Program-made: the position numbers and the translations under genes
Shown here: positions 23,901-36,119 of the stretch, one piece after another
How positions within the stretch are numbered: the stretch's first letter is position 1
How the letters are laid out: every line of letters begins with the position of its first letter
Source: Hydractinia symbiolongicarpus
Lineage: Eukaryota; Cnidaria; Hydrozoa; Anthoathecata; Hydractiniidae
Assembly (NCBI RefSeq): GCF_029227915.1
Contig: NC_079878.1
Span: forward strand, 21,973,501 to 22,037,500
Length of the DNA: 64,000 nucleotides
Direction of reading: 5' to 3'
Notes under the pieces: generated by a model
Seen by the model: only the letters and a program-made list of their open reading frames with translations
Database searches by the model: none
Told to the model about the DNA's origin: nothing

Positions 23901-24850
23901 ATTTACAAGAAAGAGAAAAAAGTAGGTTGAATTAATCACATTTGAGGCCTAACTTGTTCAATATTTTCTTCTTATATTTCCGCCATCCCAGAAAGATAAT
24001 CATACTCCTGGTACTCCTTGGCAGTACACCTGCAAGGGAATCTAAATCTGCAAATATTTTTCTGTGCAGAAAGTCACCATTCGTGTGCAATGAAGAACCT
24101 AAACACTAATAAAATAAGTTACAATTTCAATTTGGAATGAAAAACATGCTTCTTCACTATTTCATATCGTAAGTGGAAAGATGTTTCTCGATTTAAAAAA
24201 TTACAGTGCAAGAAGCAAAAATAAGACAAAATTGTCCCATCATAGGTTAGCGATATGCGTTTGCCGCTAAAATCCTAAAGTAAGTTTATTTACTTTATCC
24301 CGACAGGCGGAAAGTTGCATCAAACAGACTTCTCGCACAAAAATTGATAAAGAAGTTTGACTAGCTTTAGAAGGAATAAATTATCCGCTCTTACTCTAAC
24401 TGTTTAAGGAGCTATAGAGTTTGGGAAAAGTATAGAAATATTTCAAAGCGCAAAGTTTTAAAAATGCATCATGATTTGAGAATGGTTGTATGCTTCACAA
24501 TTTTTGGCATTTTGTGGGGTTAAAAATTAGGATTTTTAACTGCTCGCATTAAGGTTTTTTTTTGTAGTTTTAAATATATTGAATTTTCATTTATAGCAAC
24601 GCCGCAACAAGCGAAAATAGAACTAATCGTTTGGCCCTAGCAAAAATTATTTTGCTTGTCACTAACAATAATATTTTTTATGTTTATCTAGCCGGGTTGA
24701 TAGTCATTTCAGGTTCTTCAACCACCTTAATTGAAGCAAATATGTATTTTTGGTATTTAGGTTCAGTCTTACTGCAATTGAACATTTGACAAACGAAACG
24801 AATAAGCGCACGAAGTTATTGTTCTGCACAATGTTTTTAATTCATTATAA
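20936..24850. other. Intergenic, no gene seen
   Basis: AT-rich DNA. The patch at 24246-24320 (GTTTGCCGCTAAAAT..TTTATCCCGACAGGCGG) resembles 18928-18985 and is a dispersed repeat. The minus-strand open frame at 23645-23851 matches nothing I recognise. Confidence 0.45.
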
Positions 24851-25153
24851 TGTGTTCAGTTTGTGATTGCTAACAATAAACATAGTTCAGTTTCAAGTGT
24901 TGATCGTAATAACATGCATAGGATTTGATGAATACGCGTTCTCAAGGAACTGTTCGAAAGATATTGAGGGGTATACCGATTTGTCAAAAAATTATCATTC
25001 TTATAAAATTTGTCAGATAAAGGTAACAAGTGCAAATAAAACATTGATAGGGAGGCTATATAGAAAAAGGGATGAGGGCAGAAGAGGTCAACGTAGAAAA
25101 TGTGAGTTCATCCTTATGTCGGCAACCCTGTTTTCTATTTTTGTATGTATCTT

Positions 25154-26295
25154 TTAGCAAAAAAAAAACCAATGAAGGTGATTGCCCCAAAAGCCAAACA
25201 CTGTGTCTCCTCAGCTACCAGCAGCGAGAAGGGAGTCATAACAACAATTGTGTGTTGCACCAGTGCTACAGGAAATTATGTGCCACCTTTAATGATTTTT
25301 AAAAGGAAAAGAATGAAACCTGAACTCATTGATCATGCCCCACCTGATACAATGCTCGGACAATTGCTGGATAACAGGCGAACTTTTTCTCACATATATC
25401 AAACACTTTCGTGTACATGTACGTTGTTCAAAGGATCAGAAAGTCTTACTGATTCTTGATGGTCATGTTACACATACGAAAAACCTAGAAACTATAGATT
25501 ATTGCAGAGAGAATGGTATTGTTTTATTGCCCCTACCACCGCACACCTCCCATAAGTTACAACCTCTAGATCGAAGTTTTTTAAGCCACTGAAGACTGCT
25601 TATCACACAGAATGTAGTCGATGGATGAGGAAACACCCGGGACGTAAAATAACTGTTGACCAGATTGGTGCAATTTTTTCAACTACATGTTGTAAAGCAG
25701 CCACAACTCAAATTGCAGTTTCTGGTTTTAAAACAAGTGGAATTGTACCATTAAATCGTGATGTTATATCTGATAATGAATATGCTGACGATGCACGTTT
25801 ATCAGTCGAGACCACTTTACCCAATGTTACCACTGCACCTCAATCGTCCACTGTTACCAACACACCTCAATCATCACCGGTTGTGCTCTCTTCAACACCT
25901 GTTGAAGAACCTTCATCTTCAAAAGCTGTTCAATTTTCTATTGAAACAAGTTTTGAAAACATTGTTCCTGTACCAAACGTTAAAATGCCAGCAAAAAAGG
26001 GTCAATTATTATTACAGCATCACCACATCGTAATATGTTGGGAAAAAAATTGCCGAAGAAGAGCAAAATAAAGGAAAATATGGATATAAAATGCTTAAAA
26101 CCAAAAAAAGGTAAAGGTAAATCGAAAGCAAAAGTAAAGCTTGTTCTTGAAGACTGGGAGTGTTATGTTTGCAACGGACTGTGGAGCTATGCAAAGGAGG
26201 GTGAAAAGTGGGTTCAATGTGTACGTTGTGTGACCTGGTGCCACGAAGAGTGTTGCACGTTTCCAGGTGGTGAAACTCTATGTGACTTATGTTAA
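25154..26295 (+). pseudogene. pogo/Tigger-type DDE transposase with C-terminal zinc finger (truncated, frameshifted)
   Basis: Pieces of one protein run through frames 2, 3, 2 and 1, with shifts near 25370, 25590 and 26010. In order they give the DDE_1 core after the first Asp (KPMKVIAPKAKHCVSSATSS, GNYVPPLMIFKRKRM), the second Asp (LLILDGHVTHT), the third (HKLQPLDRSF), a Ser/Thr/Pro-rich linker, a Lys-rich segment, and a Cys/His finger (WECYVCNG .. CVRCVTWCHEECC .. CDLC) of the PHD-like type often fused to invertebrate pogo transposases. The N-terminal DNA-binding part and first catalytic Asp are missing. Dead copy. Confidence 0.75.
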
Positions 26296-26467
26296 TATAT
26301 ATAGCTACTATTTTTTACCTTTTCGATTGACCACTTATAATATAACTTTTTGTACCATGTTTTCTTCTCTAATATTTGTGTGTGTGTTTACAGCAGGCAT
26401 CCATAATATATTATTGTAACTTTTATTTAAAAAAAAATGATCTGCTTACTTCAACCTTTTTTTTGCA

Positions 26468-26505
26468 TGTCCCATCTTGCCCCGATTGTGGGGCAAGATG
26501 GGACA
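26468..26505. repeat. 16-bp perfect inverted repeat (hairpin)
   Basis: TGTCCCATCTTGCCCC, loop GATTGT, then the exact complement. It lies 170 bp after the end of the zinc-finger transposase relic. A partial match (TTGTCCCATC) at 24234 could mark the other end of that element. Confidence 0.6.
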
Positions 26506-26654
26506 ACAGCTCCCCATTAAGTTTTAGTCATTTTTCACAAATTTGATGATAGTTTTTTGCTGATTATTTTGCTGCACATAAATTGTAATAGGCATAGGTT
26601 TAGACCATGTAACGACAGATTAAACAGGGAGTCCTGTTACAATATTTTCAAGAA

Positions 26655-26830
26655 TTTTTGGTGGAACAACCAATCATTTTGAGAAATTATCAGTATGGAA
26701 ACTTCCCTAATGTGATAAGCGTGGTGAACAGGAAGCACATCGTGTTAGGGCAGCCCGCAAACTCTGGGTCGCATTACCGGAACTACAAGAGCACAGACAG
26801 TATAATTTTGAAATTAGTTATAGGATCAAA
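26655..26830 (+). pseudogene. PIF/Harbinger nuclease fragment (DDE_Tnp_4)
   Basis: FPNVISVVNRKHIVLGQPAN followed by SGSHYRNYKSTDSIILKLV matches the conserved FPN.IGAIDGKHI....P..SGS.YYNYK..HSIVL block around the first catalytic Asp of Harbinger nucleases. That Asp is replaced by Asn (VNRKH for IDGKH). Only this block remains. Confidence 0.7.
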
Positions 26831-26899
26831 ATCCAAATTTTGTACATTTAATAGGACTCGAAAATGCGCGAAGGTTAGCAGGAATAAGTTATATATTAT

Positions 26900-28104
26900 G
26901 TGAAATATATAGTACTTTCATAATAAACACAACCGTCTTAACCTATAAATAAAGTCGTTTTGCTTTTTTTTCATTCAGAGATGTTGCTATCACATGGCAA
27001 CTACGGATCATAAGAACTTTGAGGAGATTGAATTGAGTGAAAAAAATTTTGCTGCTGCCCTTGGTTAAGTGAAAATGTGGGGTGGTATGGGAGCTACAGG
27101 GTTGTTGTTGCAACTGATATCCATAACCAGTAAAAAATGACGATGGCGGTGATCCAAAATTATTGTAGGGCGTCACAGACCTGGTTAATTGCGCAGATGA
27201 AATTTTCCCTTACTCGTATTCAAAAAAAGGCCGAACATTTTTTTTTAAACATCATCCAATCCTTAGGGTGACATTGTAAAAGGTGTCCGCGACAGTTTTT
27301 CGAAATAAATTCGCTCGCTTTACAAAACTGTTTGATTTAACTGATAAATTATTGGTTTTCGGTTATGCAGTTGCGTTTAAGCAAGCAGGTTGTAGCTTCT
27401 ATTGAAACCAATCGTTACCGACCTGTACGTTGCTGCATTGCTTTCAAATTCAATTTTGTAAACAAAATTTTTGAAATCTGGCGCGTAAATTATAAAAGTA
27501 TCCGTTGCTCATTGTTATTTCTGCATAACTTATAAATTATTTTTCTAGCGATAGAAACTCGTCTGTTTTGAAATTTGATCATTTTTTCAACATTTCTGGT
27601 GGTAAATGCAGTAAATAAGTAAAATCAGCCGTTTATGAGGGTTTGTTTTGGGAAATTATAGAAATATTTATTTCGATTAGTAAGTTCAAAGCTGCCGAAT
27701 GCAGGTGTGCATTTTTTCTGACGTTTACAAGAAGCTTTTGTGCATTTTTATTGGTTTTTTTTTGCGATAAACAGAAGAAAACATAAAAATGAGTGAATAC
27801 GAAAGAGAAACGATGGAGTTTAATCCTGATTGATCCTTTTTTGTAAATCATCACCAAACGAAACACGCATAATAGGAGATAGTAACAAATTATTTCCTTT
27901 TGTTCTGTGAAAAAAACAATCGTCATCGATCACCGATTCCAAGCGCGGATTTAGACAATCTTGTCACGCGACGTAGTAAAGCTAAATATTACGCAGCGGT
28001 GAACGAGAAATAATTTCGGAAATAAATACTCCTTTTCATTAATAAAAATGACGTAATCTTCTACGGCATGAAAACGAGGCAACCTATGCTAAAGTCATTT
28101 CAAT
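26900..28104. other. Intergenic, no gene seen
   Basis: AT-rich. Short open frames on both strands look like chance frames. Confidence 0.45.
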
Positions 28105-29080
28105 ATGGCCGAACGTAAGAGAAGTCATGGGTCATCCTCATCACTTGGACGTGAATGTGCAGCTTATGGCTGCTCTGCTCGTGACTATTACTTCGAAAAT
28201 GAAGAGAAGATACGTTCCGATACTACCTTCTTCTCATTTCCCGGTGAACCAAGCCGAAAACAAGTCTGGTGCAGCTTGATAAAACGTCAAGATGGCAGGG
28301 ATGGTTTCAAGGTTACAAAGAACACTGTAGTATGCGAAAAACACTTTGAAGAACAAATGATTTATAGGCCTCCAGAAGTACGAAGAAACGATTGCTACCA
28401 GATGCCAAGCCAAACATACATGCTTGGAATGACGGGACAAAAAAAGCTCGAAAAGAACCAACATTTAGACCATCTCCGAAGAAAAAGTTTCGAGAACCAA
28501 AAACTTTAGATGACTCTATGACAGTTGAAAACGAGCCCTCTGAATTGGATATTTTTAAAGCAGAACTGCAACAAATAAAAGATGAAAATACTTTTTTAAA
28601 ACAATATAATACTCAAAAAATTCAAAGATACAATAAGTTGATTAGTGAACAATCAGATAAAGTAAAAAACCTTGAAACACAAAATAATGATCAGAAATGT
28701 TTTATAAAAGATCTTGAACTTCAGAACCAGAGCTTTTCTGTAAAAAGTGAATCATGTAATTATTATACAGGTTTTCCATCACTTAAAATATTTCAAGATG
28801 TTCTCATTTTTCTTGATGCTGGTGAAACTGGTCAAAATATTATTTTGTACAACTATAAAGAAGGGAAAAACGATGCACGTGGTCGTTGAAGGTGTTTCTC
28901 ACCATTGGAAACTTTCGTGCTGACACTTGTAAAATTGAGACGGAATTTTGGAATTATTCATTTTTCATACATATTCAATGAATCAGAAGGTACGATAAGC
29001 AATACATTCAATACATGGATAAACTTTTTTTTGCTTACTGATGTTCAATTTCTACATAATTTGTATTTAACATGCAGCTA
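28105..29080 (+). pseudogene. THAP-domain transposase N-terminal half (IS4EU/Harbinger-like, truncated)
   Basis: The ATG at 28105 starts a THAP zinc-binding domain: C..YGC, FFSFPG, W, and CEKHF give the C2CH signature, in the first ~95 residues. A frameshift near 28390 moves to another frame (PDAKPNIHAW..), which continues through a charged linker and a coiled coil (FKAELQQIKDENTFLKQYN). Then comes YYTGFPSLKIFQDVLIFLD. A second shift near 28885 leads to a helix-turn-helix of the HTH_Tnp_4 type (LSPLETFVLTLVKLRRNFG, NESEGTISNTFNTWINFF; first residues read across the shift). The nuclease domain that should follow is absent. It is a dead element, not a host THAP gene. Confidence 0.7.
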
Positions 29081-29193
29081 AAATAGAATAGTCACTCAAA
29101 TAGTGGTTTATTAACATGGACATACCTAACTTGTGTCTCCTTCAAAGTGTCTATTCCTTTCAGGGTATCACCTCTATAAATTAACCACTTCTT

Positions 29194-29280
29194 CAAATGT
29201 TCAGCTTTATAACAAGCTAGATTTTTAAAATCGATGTCATCGATGTTAAAAATCTAGCTTGTTATAAAGCTGAACATTTG
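29194..29280. repeat. 87-bp near-perfect palindrome
   Basis: Two 43-bp arms around a single T at 29237 match with one mismatch. The left arm begins CAAATGTTCAGC and its mirror ends GCTGAACATTTG. It is just left of Helitron-like end sequences. Confidence 0.85.
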
Positions 29281-29317
29281 TATATAGTAGTGGATTCTTC
29301 CACGGGCATACAGCCGG

Positions 29318-31514
29318 TCTATATAATAATGCGAAGTGTATGAGACGTTCATGGTGGATATCTTTATTTTCTTTCGATGTTGCCGAAAAAGTTATGTCTA
29401 ATTTGTTAATCCTTCTGACGTTACGCCGAGACGTAAATATCACTACTTTAACGTCAATATCCATATTCAAAGAAATGTAGCCACTACAATTTAAGATGCA
29501 AGTATAATCTTTTTTAACAATAAAAGACTTTTCAATTAAAAAAGCACTTCAAGAGGACATGAGACATTATACGTGGAAAGATAACGACTATAAACAACTA
29601 TAAACACACAATATAAAGATTGACACTACACGACTAACGACATTGAATTCTGCTTTCTTGCACGACAAGTTCAATATCTCCGTCTAAATTATGTGTCGTT
29701 TCATACATCGATCGTGTTCCTCTGACACACAAAAACATGGAACGAATTAACGAAAAATTCAATCGGGTCTTTATCCAAGCACTAACAATTGATTTCGAAA
29801 GCTTGCGTTTTTCGACAATTAAATCTGCGGCATGCGACATTCCTCCAAAACATGAAAACACTACCGATGTAAACGAACTGTGATCAACAGGAATAATTCG
29901 TTCATTATATGATCGTTTTTTTTCGTTTTCATTCTTTTTATGAGCAACTTGAAGTGTCAGATTCTTGTGACATTTGACTAATGGGTTAAAAACCCTTAGA
30001 TCTGCATACGCCATTTGTCTTTTTACCCAAAAACTTCTTGCTGCAACACCAGTTCTTGCTTCGTTGGTCGTTATTGCAGTCCTCAGCTTAAATATTTCAC
30101 CGGTCAAAGGCCGTGAAAGCGGTTCCACAATAACTTCCAAACATACCTCTTTTACCATTTCCGCCGTTCAATTTCGAAGCTCTTTGTGTCTGTTGATTAT
30201 AAATCCGCCTCTTGTACAGGAAAGAGCGTGTTGGACATCGAACGGGGCAGAACAGACTCATGTAGTTGGTAATCTTTCAAGTGGGATAGGATACCGAAGA
30301 CGTTAAGCGTCCCAGAAAGATTGTTTGTCAAGTGCGAACCCATGTTCTTTGAGTGGAATAGCAGTTAACCAAATCGATGACTCATCATCCAAGCTGGCTT
30401 CAAGGGCTTTATTTTTTTTGAGGTCGGTAATTTGTTCGTTGATTTCATTTATCTGATGTTGATAATTTTCGTTCTTTTATCTTTTTATCTGTGTCGTTAA
30501 TGCAGCTACAACATGTTCCGCTTGGTGATCATAAACAGCGATATTTTAAATCATACATTCTTTTGGGTGACTGGTTATCGTCTAGGAACGTTCATACTCA
30601 TGATCGGCCATTTGAGAAGGTGTAATAACACCTAAGCCACCATATCTGGTTGGCAGAAAGTACAGCAATTTTTTTCTATCATTAAACTGATAATCGTTAA
30701 AAATAATACGAATAAACTCGTCAATTTTTCTGTCCACTTTCTTCAAAAGTACTGAGATGTTCGGTACAGTCCTCATGAAAAAACATATCTGTGTCTTAAA
30801 CAATGCATAAATGTACTATATGCTGCATGTGGCGGGTTCTTGCACCAGCAATTAAACTGTTCAACTGCTCAACCCACGAATTTACTTTGTAGTTGGTATA
30901 TTTTTTTCAGTACAATCATGATTCCCAATCACTGCTCCAAGGTGATGATTGCCATTTAAGGTACAATGCACTTAACATTATAAAGCCATATAACTTGGAA
31001 ACGAGGTGGTGACGTCATTCGTTTTTTACCGGATGGGTAGCAAGGGACCACCAGGGATCAATTTGGGTAATTTTTTGAAACCTGTGTCCCCGAATCCGTT
31101 TCGGGATGGACAGGTTAATGACGTCATCAAAAAACTTTACCCACAAATATCTTCGCAACCATTTGTCAAAGATACATGATCCTATACATTTTCTTGATTA
31201 ACCTTTTAAGATCATCTATACGATGAAGGCAACAGGTAGACAAATTTAAAAAAAATTGTTTTGTTTTGACGGGTCTTTGCTGACGTCAGCAACACTTTTA
31301 ATCCCTATATCTCATTAACACTCATCAAAAGCACAAGAACATATACATTTTCTTCATCAGCGCTTTAAGCACTACACAATATATAGGCAACGTGAAAACA
31401 AGTTTCTAATTTTTTTCCGTGGATAGGTTGCTGACATCATCAAAATTCAAATAACGCTTTTTTTGTCATTGTTATCTTGTCTAGGTGTATTCTTCCACGG
31501 TCCTTATTGACTAG
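29318..31514 (+). mobile_element. Possible larger Helitron-type element
   Basis: The left side starts TCTATATAATAATGCG like the small copies. The right side ends TTCTTCCACGGTCCTTATTGA then CTAG, followed by T. Between them lie a LINE relic (29637-30803) and diverged ~150-bp units with TGACGTCAT and TACATTTTCTT motifs (30990-31450). The ends may belong to one element or to two fragments. Confidence 0.35.
29637..30803 (-). pseudogene. LINE C-terminal part with restriction-like endonuclease (broken)
   Basis: Read on the minus strand. 30803-30582 gives the RT tail (LYFLPTRYGGLGVITPSQMA). Next come LTAIPLKEHGFALDKQSFWD, a zinc-binding patch (CVCSAPFDVQHALSCTRGG) and FIINRHKEL. 30158-29637 gives the endonuclease region (FWVKRQMAYADLRVFNPL, FSCFGGMS, VSAWIKTRLNFSLIRSMFLC). 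This C-x-C...H...C plus D-x-R-V-F-N-P layout is that of non-LTR retroelements with a C-terminal PD-(D/E)xK-type nuclease. The Asp expected in the ARLD motif reads as ARTG. Several frameshifts make it inactive. The exact clade is not determined. Confidence 0.6.
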
Positions 31515-31654
31515 TTATTAATATTTTGGAAGTACATTGACATCATCCACATCTGAAAATACGTTAATATCATCGACGTTTTAGAAGTAAAGTGAAAACA
31601 CAGTATTTTTAAGTAAAAAAGATTTTGCGTCTTCACGTTATCTACGTGTGGATT

Positions 31655-31803
31655 TGTGATGTCCGTTCGTTCCGCTCGGAAATCATATCTCCGTCCTTAT
31701 CCACTTTGCTCTGGCTATTTTGTAAAGCTGGAAATATACAACATGGCAGATACCATAGCATAAAGCTGTGTTGTTTACTGATAAATACCGCCCGTTCTTT
31801 ACA
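31655..31803 (+). repeat. 5' LTR of Ty3/Gypsy element
   Basis: TGTGATGTCC...TTCTTTACA, 149 bp. It is repeated at 41186-41347 with point differences and one ~12-bp length difference. It begins TG and ends CA. Confidence 0.85.
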
Positions 31804-31923
31804 GACATTACACTAGCGCTGCGAGTGAAAACAACTTAGAGTTTTACATTCTAATAACTCTTGAGACACTTTACTCCGTATTTACTACTTTATTATTACG
31901 AACTATACTTCCATTCTACTAAT

Positions 31924-34131
31924 ATGGCGAAATTTGTTGACATAAAATGTCCGTCCACTTTTGATACCCACGGGGACCCAACACGGCTTGGAACTTTTAC
32001 CTGAGGAAACAAATGTATACAAAATTGCATGCACGAAATTGGACATTATTTTCTCCCTCAAAAGAATAAAGTTATAAACGTATGTTTTTCGTACGTGTCC
32101 AAACAGACACAAATGAACCAATTGCGCAATATGTTACACGTGTGCGATCCCCAGCAAAAACGTGTGAATTTCATGACACAGATGATGAAATTGTTGACCA
32201 AGTAAGTGAAAAATGCAATTCCCGTAAACTCCGAAAACGACTCTTGAAAGAACACGACTTTACACTTGCGAAGTTGTGTGAAATTGCTGCAATCAATGAA
32301 GCTGCAGATCACCAAGCAGAGCAGTACAAAAACACACAACCTACTGACACTATTGGTAACGATGAATCTGACAACGATGAGGTCAACAGAATTTCAATTC
32401 GCACTCATCGAATTCGCTTTCCAAAAAGTTCTATTTCAAGACAAACAGAGAAGAATCAAACATGTTACAGGTGTGGTAGCAAGAATCACCTTGCTAATAC
32501 TTGTGAGGTAACAAAAGGAAAATCCTGTCATGCGTGTGGAAAAGCTGGTCATTTCAGTAACGTTTGCAAATCGAGCCAGCGACAAGATAAAGTAAGATGT
32601 GTAATCGCTGAGAGCTCTTCTTCTGATGACGTCTCTGTTTTTGCACTCACCAATATTGCACAATCCAACAACCCGTATCCAATCCAATTGAATGGTCATG
32701 TCATTAATGTCCTCATTGACAGTGGCAGCAATATCAATTTGATCAGTGCAGATATCTTAAAAAGCCTCAAACAACCACTTCAACTGAGGCCTTACAACAG
32801 AAACGTCTATCCCTACAAATCTAAGGTACCAATTGCTGTTATCGGCTATGTGTGGGCAAACTGTTGAGTCCAATAACCAAAACACTTCCGCAAAATTTGT
32901 TGTCGTACCAAGCTCTGACATCAATATTTTAGGTTATGATACCGCTTGTGCTTTGGATCTACTACGAGTTGGCACAAATACTGACGTGGTCAACCAAATT
33001 GAAATAACTAATCCCAGATTACATTAAATGCTGAGCGAATACGCTGATCGCTTTGAAGGTTTGGTAAAGCTGAAAGATGTGGAACTAGATGTGGAACTAC
33101 ACTGTATCACCCCTTTGTCAAAAAGCCCGTCGGTTACCAATACTGATGCAGAAACAGGTTGACGATGAGCTTGATAAATTACTTGATTATCATGTGATTG
33201 AACCTGTTGAATCACCGCCAATATGGGTCAACCCACTTGACATTGTCCCTAAGAAAGATTCCTCATCTACCAGCATACGCATGTGTGTTGATATGCGTGC
33301 TACAAATGCTGCTATTATTAGAGAACCATATCATATACCTACTTTGGAGGAGTTGCTACATGAGCTAAATGGTTGTACCGTGTTTACGAAGTTAGATCTC
33401 AACAAAGGTTACCACCAAATCGCGCTAGATACAGAGGGCGAGATTTAACTGCTTTCGCTACTCACCGTGGTATTTTCAGATATACAAGGATCATTTTTGG
33501 TATGTCATCTGCTGCTGAGTTCTATCAAAGAGAAATAGAGCATGCCCTCATTGGGATTCCTGGAGTGTGCAACAATTTTTGATGATATTATAATTGGAGG
33601 ACGCAAAACTGAAGAACTGCTTGACCGCATGAATAAAGTCTTTCAACGCCTACGTGAGAAACACCTTACAATTAACCGTAGAAAATGTGAATTTTTAAAA
33701 AGTGAACTCATCTAAATGGCTCAAAAATTGTCATCCGAAGTTGTTGCACCTGATAAAAGAAATATTCAAACAATAGTAGACTTGAAACCACCATCGAATG
33801 CCAAAAAAATGCGCTCATTCTTAGGCACGGTAACTTACTGTTCAAAATTCCTGCCTAATTTTGCAACTGTCCCTTATCCGTTACGTCAACTACTGCGAAA
33901 AGATTGCACATGGAATTGGTACATCGAGCATCAGACTGCATTTGACAATTTGAAGTCACTGCTCTTGTCCAGTAATACACTGGCATATTTCAACCCAAAT
34001 GCATACACAGAAGTAGTTATTGATGCTTCTCCAGTTGGTCTTGCAGCTGTTACCACACAATGTCAACCTGATGGAACTCTAAGACCAATAAGTTACGCTA
34101 GCCGATCACTATCTTCCGTTGAAACACGATA
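31924..34131 (+). pseudogene. Gypsy gag-pol, left part
   Basis: Gag begins at ATG 31924 (CPSTFDTHGDPTRLGT) but is cut by an internal deletion before 32060. It resumes with QYVTRVRSPAKTCEFHDTDD. Two zinc knuckles follow (CYRCGSKNHLANTC, CHACGKAGHFSNVC). Then come the protease (VLIDSGSNINLIS, catalytic D-S-G), RT (KLDLNKGYHQIALD; FGMSSA; a broken F-DDIIIGG catalytic motif near 33580) and the start of RNase H (AYTEVVIDASPVGLAAV). Frameshifts or stops occur near 32865, 33445, 33580 and 33715. The frame ends where the pogo-type element is inserted, in the codons VETRY. Confidence 0.85.
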
Positions 34132-34157
34132 CCGTCATTCTTCTAATTTAATCCGTC

Positions 34158-34269
34158 CTCTAATTAGTACGAATTAATTATTTTGGCAAAATGAAATAAT
34201 TTATTTAACTCTAATTATTAGTACGAGTCCATAATTACTAATTTCAGATTTTCCTCTAATTTAGTACGA
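34158..34269 (+). repeat. Subterminal motif repeats, left end
   Basis: Three copies of a CTCTAATTATTAGTACGA-like motif at 34158-34172, 34209-34226 and 34254-34269. They are probably transposase or accessory-protein binding sites. They recur at 36900-37011 through the tandem duplication. Confidence 0.7.
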
Positions 34270-34354
34270 TAAAGGTCAAATTTTCTTTAAAACACGTAAT
34301 TTTTTTTGTTTCAAACTTTCTTTTTTAAAAAAACATGAAAAATTTTAATCTAAT

Positions 34355-36119
34355 TTACAAAGTAAATGGATCGTCTTCAGCATCGTCACTGTCTAGGATG
34401 GTTTTAGCTTTTTCCATGCATTTTGAATAAAATTCGCCACTTCGGACCTTCGAAGGATCTGTGGTAGTTATTCCGCATACATCAAAGGATTTCATTGTCA
34501 TATCCTTGTCATCTGAAATAATTTGGAATGCCTTTTCAACCCAATCCACCATGTCCTGTCTGGTTGGCGGAGGTAGCTTATAATCGCTAGGTGTAGGTGT
34601 GGGCATCTTCTCGACTGCTTTGTTGACATGCTCGACCCAACATTTTCGTAGAATTGCTTTAAATGGTTTGTTAATACATACATCCATTGGCTGACACTTT
34701 GAAGTACAACCGGCTGGGATCATTAAGGCATCTGATTTGTTTTCGTTCAGCTTACTCGCCACAGTGTCTGTCTTGTGAGCAGAAAAGGCATCATAGGTAA
34801 ACAGGGAGTTTTCCAATCCGAGCTCTTTGTTGATTTTCTTCACATATTTGACCCATATCTCATCCAGCCAAACAATCATGAGATCTTCATCCATCCATGC
34901 TTTCTCTTGAGTTTTTACGACAAACCCTTCAGAAACACGCAATTTTCCGATAGTTCTTTCAGTCTTCCCTTTAAAAATCAGCATCGGCGGTAGCAAAGTA
35001 CCGTCAGCAGCAGCTGAAAGAACGATGGTGATATGTTTCTTGTCATTGCCTGACGTTCGAACAACACATTCTCTGCTACCGATCTTACAGATGCTCTTTG
35101 TTGGGACCATATCGAAAAAAGCTGGAGTTTCATCCATATTTCCCACCAATGATCTGGGATATTTCCCAATTCTCATGAAACAACCGGCATCTGCATAAAA
35201 CTTCGAAATCGATTCTTCCAATTGACGTGGAAGCTTTTGGCTCACTGATGTCCTGCTGTGCAGTGACAAACGATGTCGTTGAAAGAACTTCGCGACCCAG
35301 CCTCGGCTAGCATTAAAATCAGGATTGTGAGGTTGGACGACACCTTTTGCTTTCTCTTGTGACGCAAGAACAGACACTGGGACATGCAAATCTCTAAGTT
35401 CAAGAATCCATCGAATCAAATCATTCTCGACTTCCAACGGATATGTTATTTGTCGACCAGCTCCTGAACGACTCCCTTTATCACTCAACTTTACTGCTCT
35501 GCCTGGAGTTTTCACGATGTTTCGAAGAGTTGACTCGTGCACATGGAAAGCTTTGGCTGATTCGGTATAACTTTTCGTGCGTGCGTAGTGTTCTCGCATT
35601 TCGATTTTCGTTTTTTCAGTAAATCTCTTACGTGTTGTGTGTTCGTTTCCACCGACGATATTGGCTCGTTGGTGTAGATAGAAATTACATATGATCGATT
35701 CGAAATGCTGAGATTGTTGCTTTAGATTGTTGAAGTCGTGATTTTTTTCTATCATTCGCTCGATCTGTTCACCTGTGTACGGTTTGGGTGGCCTACCAAC
35801 AGGCTTCTTACTTGGAGGAGGCGCTATTTTTCCTGAAAATAATAATAGAAAGAATCCTTGAGCAAATAATAACTTAAACTCAAATGTATAGTATTTGAGA
35901 AAAAAAATCACCCCTATGAGTTATTCTGTCACTTTCATTTCAAAGTTGAAATCATAATTTGAGTCACATTAAACTAAAGGTTTACTTACTGCCTAAATAA
36001 ACCACGTCGTCATCTTTTGCAGTTCCAGGAGCAAAATAAGAGGATATTGTTGATTGACGCTTTCGTTGGTTTTTAACGTTGCTTTGAAAATAGCCAAACA
36101 GTTTGGTTTGGGTTGACAT
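34355..36119 (-). CDS. pogo-type transposase, copy 1 (two exons)
   Basis: Exon 1 is 36119-35990, starting at the ATG of MSTQTKLFGYF. Exon 2 is 35832-34355. The GTAAGT donor and TTTTCAG acceptor join in phase to give about 535 residues. Residues 4-11 (QTKLFGYF) and 22-29 (QSTISSYF) both fit the PCNA-binding box Q-x-x-h-x-x-a-a. An AT-hook-like VGRPPKPY follows. Next come CENP-B-type helix-turn-helix regions (TKSYTESAKAFHVHESTLR; then GWVAKFFQRH). The DDE_1 core has Asp residues in GNMDETPAFFD, FTYDAFSAH and SKCQPMDV (35 residues between the last two). It would cut and paste the element at TA sites. No stop or frameshift is seen. The pogo family is known for PCNA binding; two N-terminal boxes are unusual. 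Confidence 0.85.

Noticed and set aside
28105-28889. Host THAP transcription-factor gene
   Set aside because: Frameshifts and the HTH_Tnp_4-like segment after the coiled coil indicate a transposase remnant.
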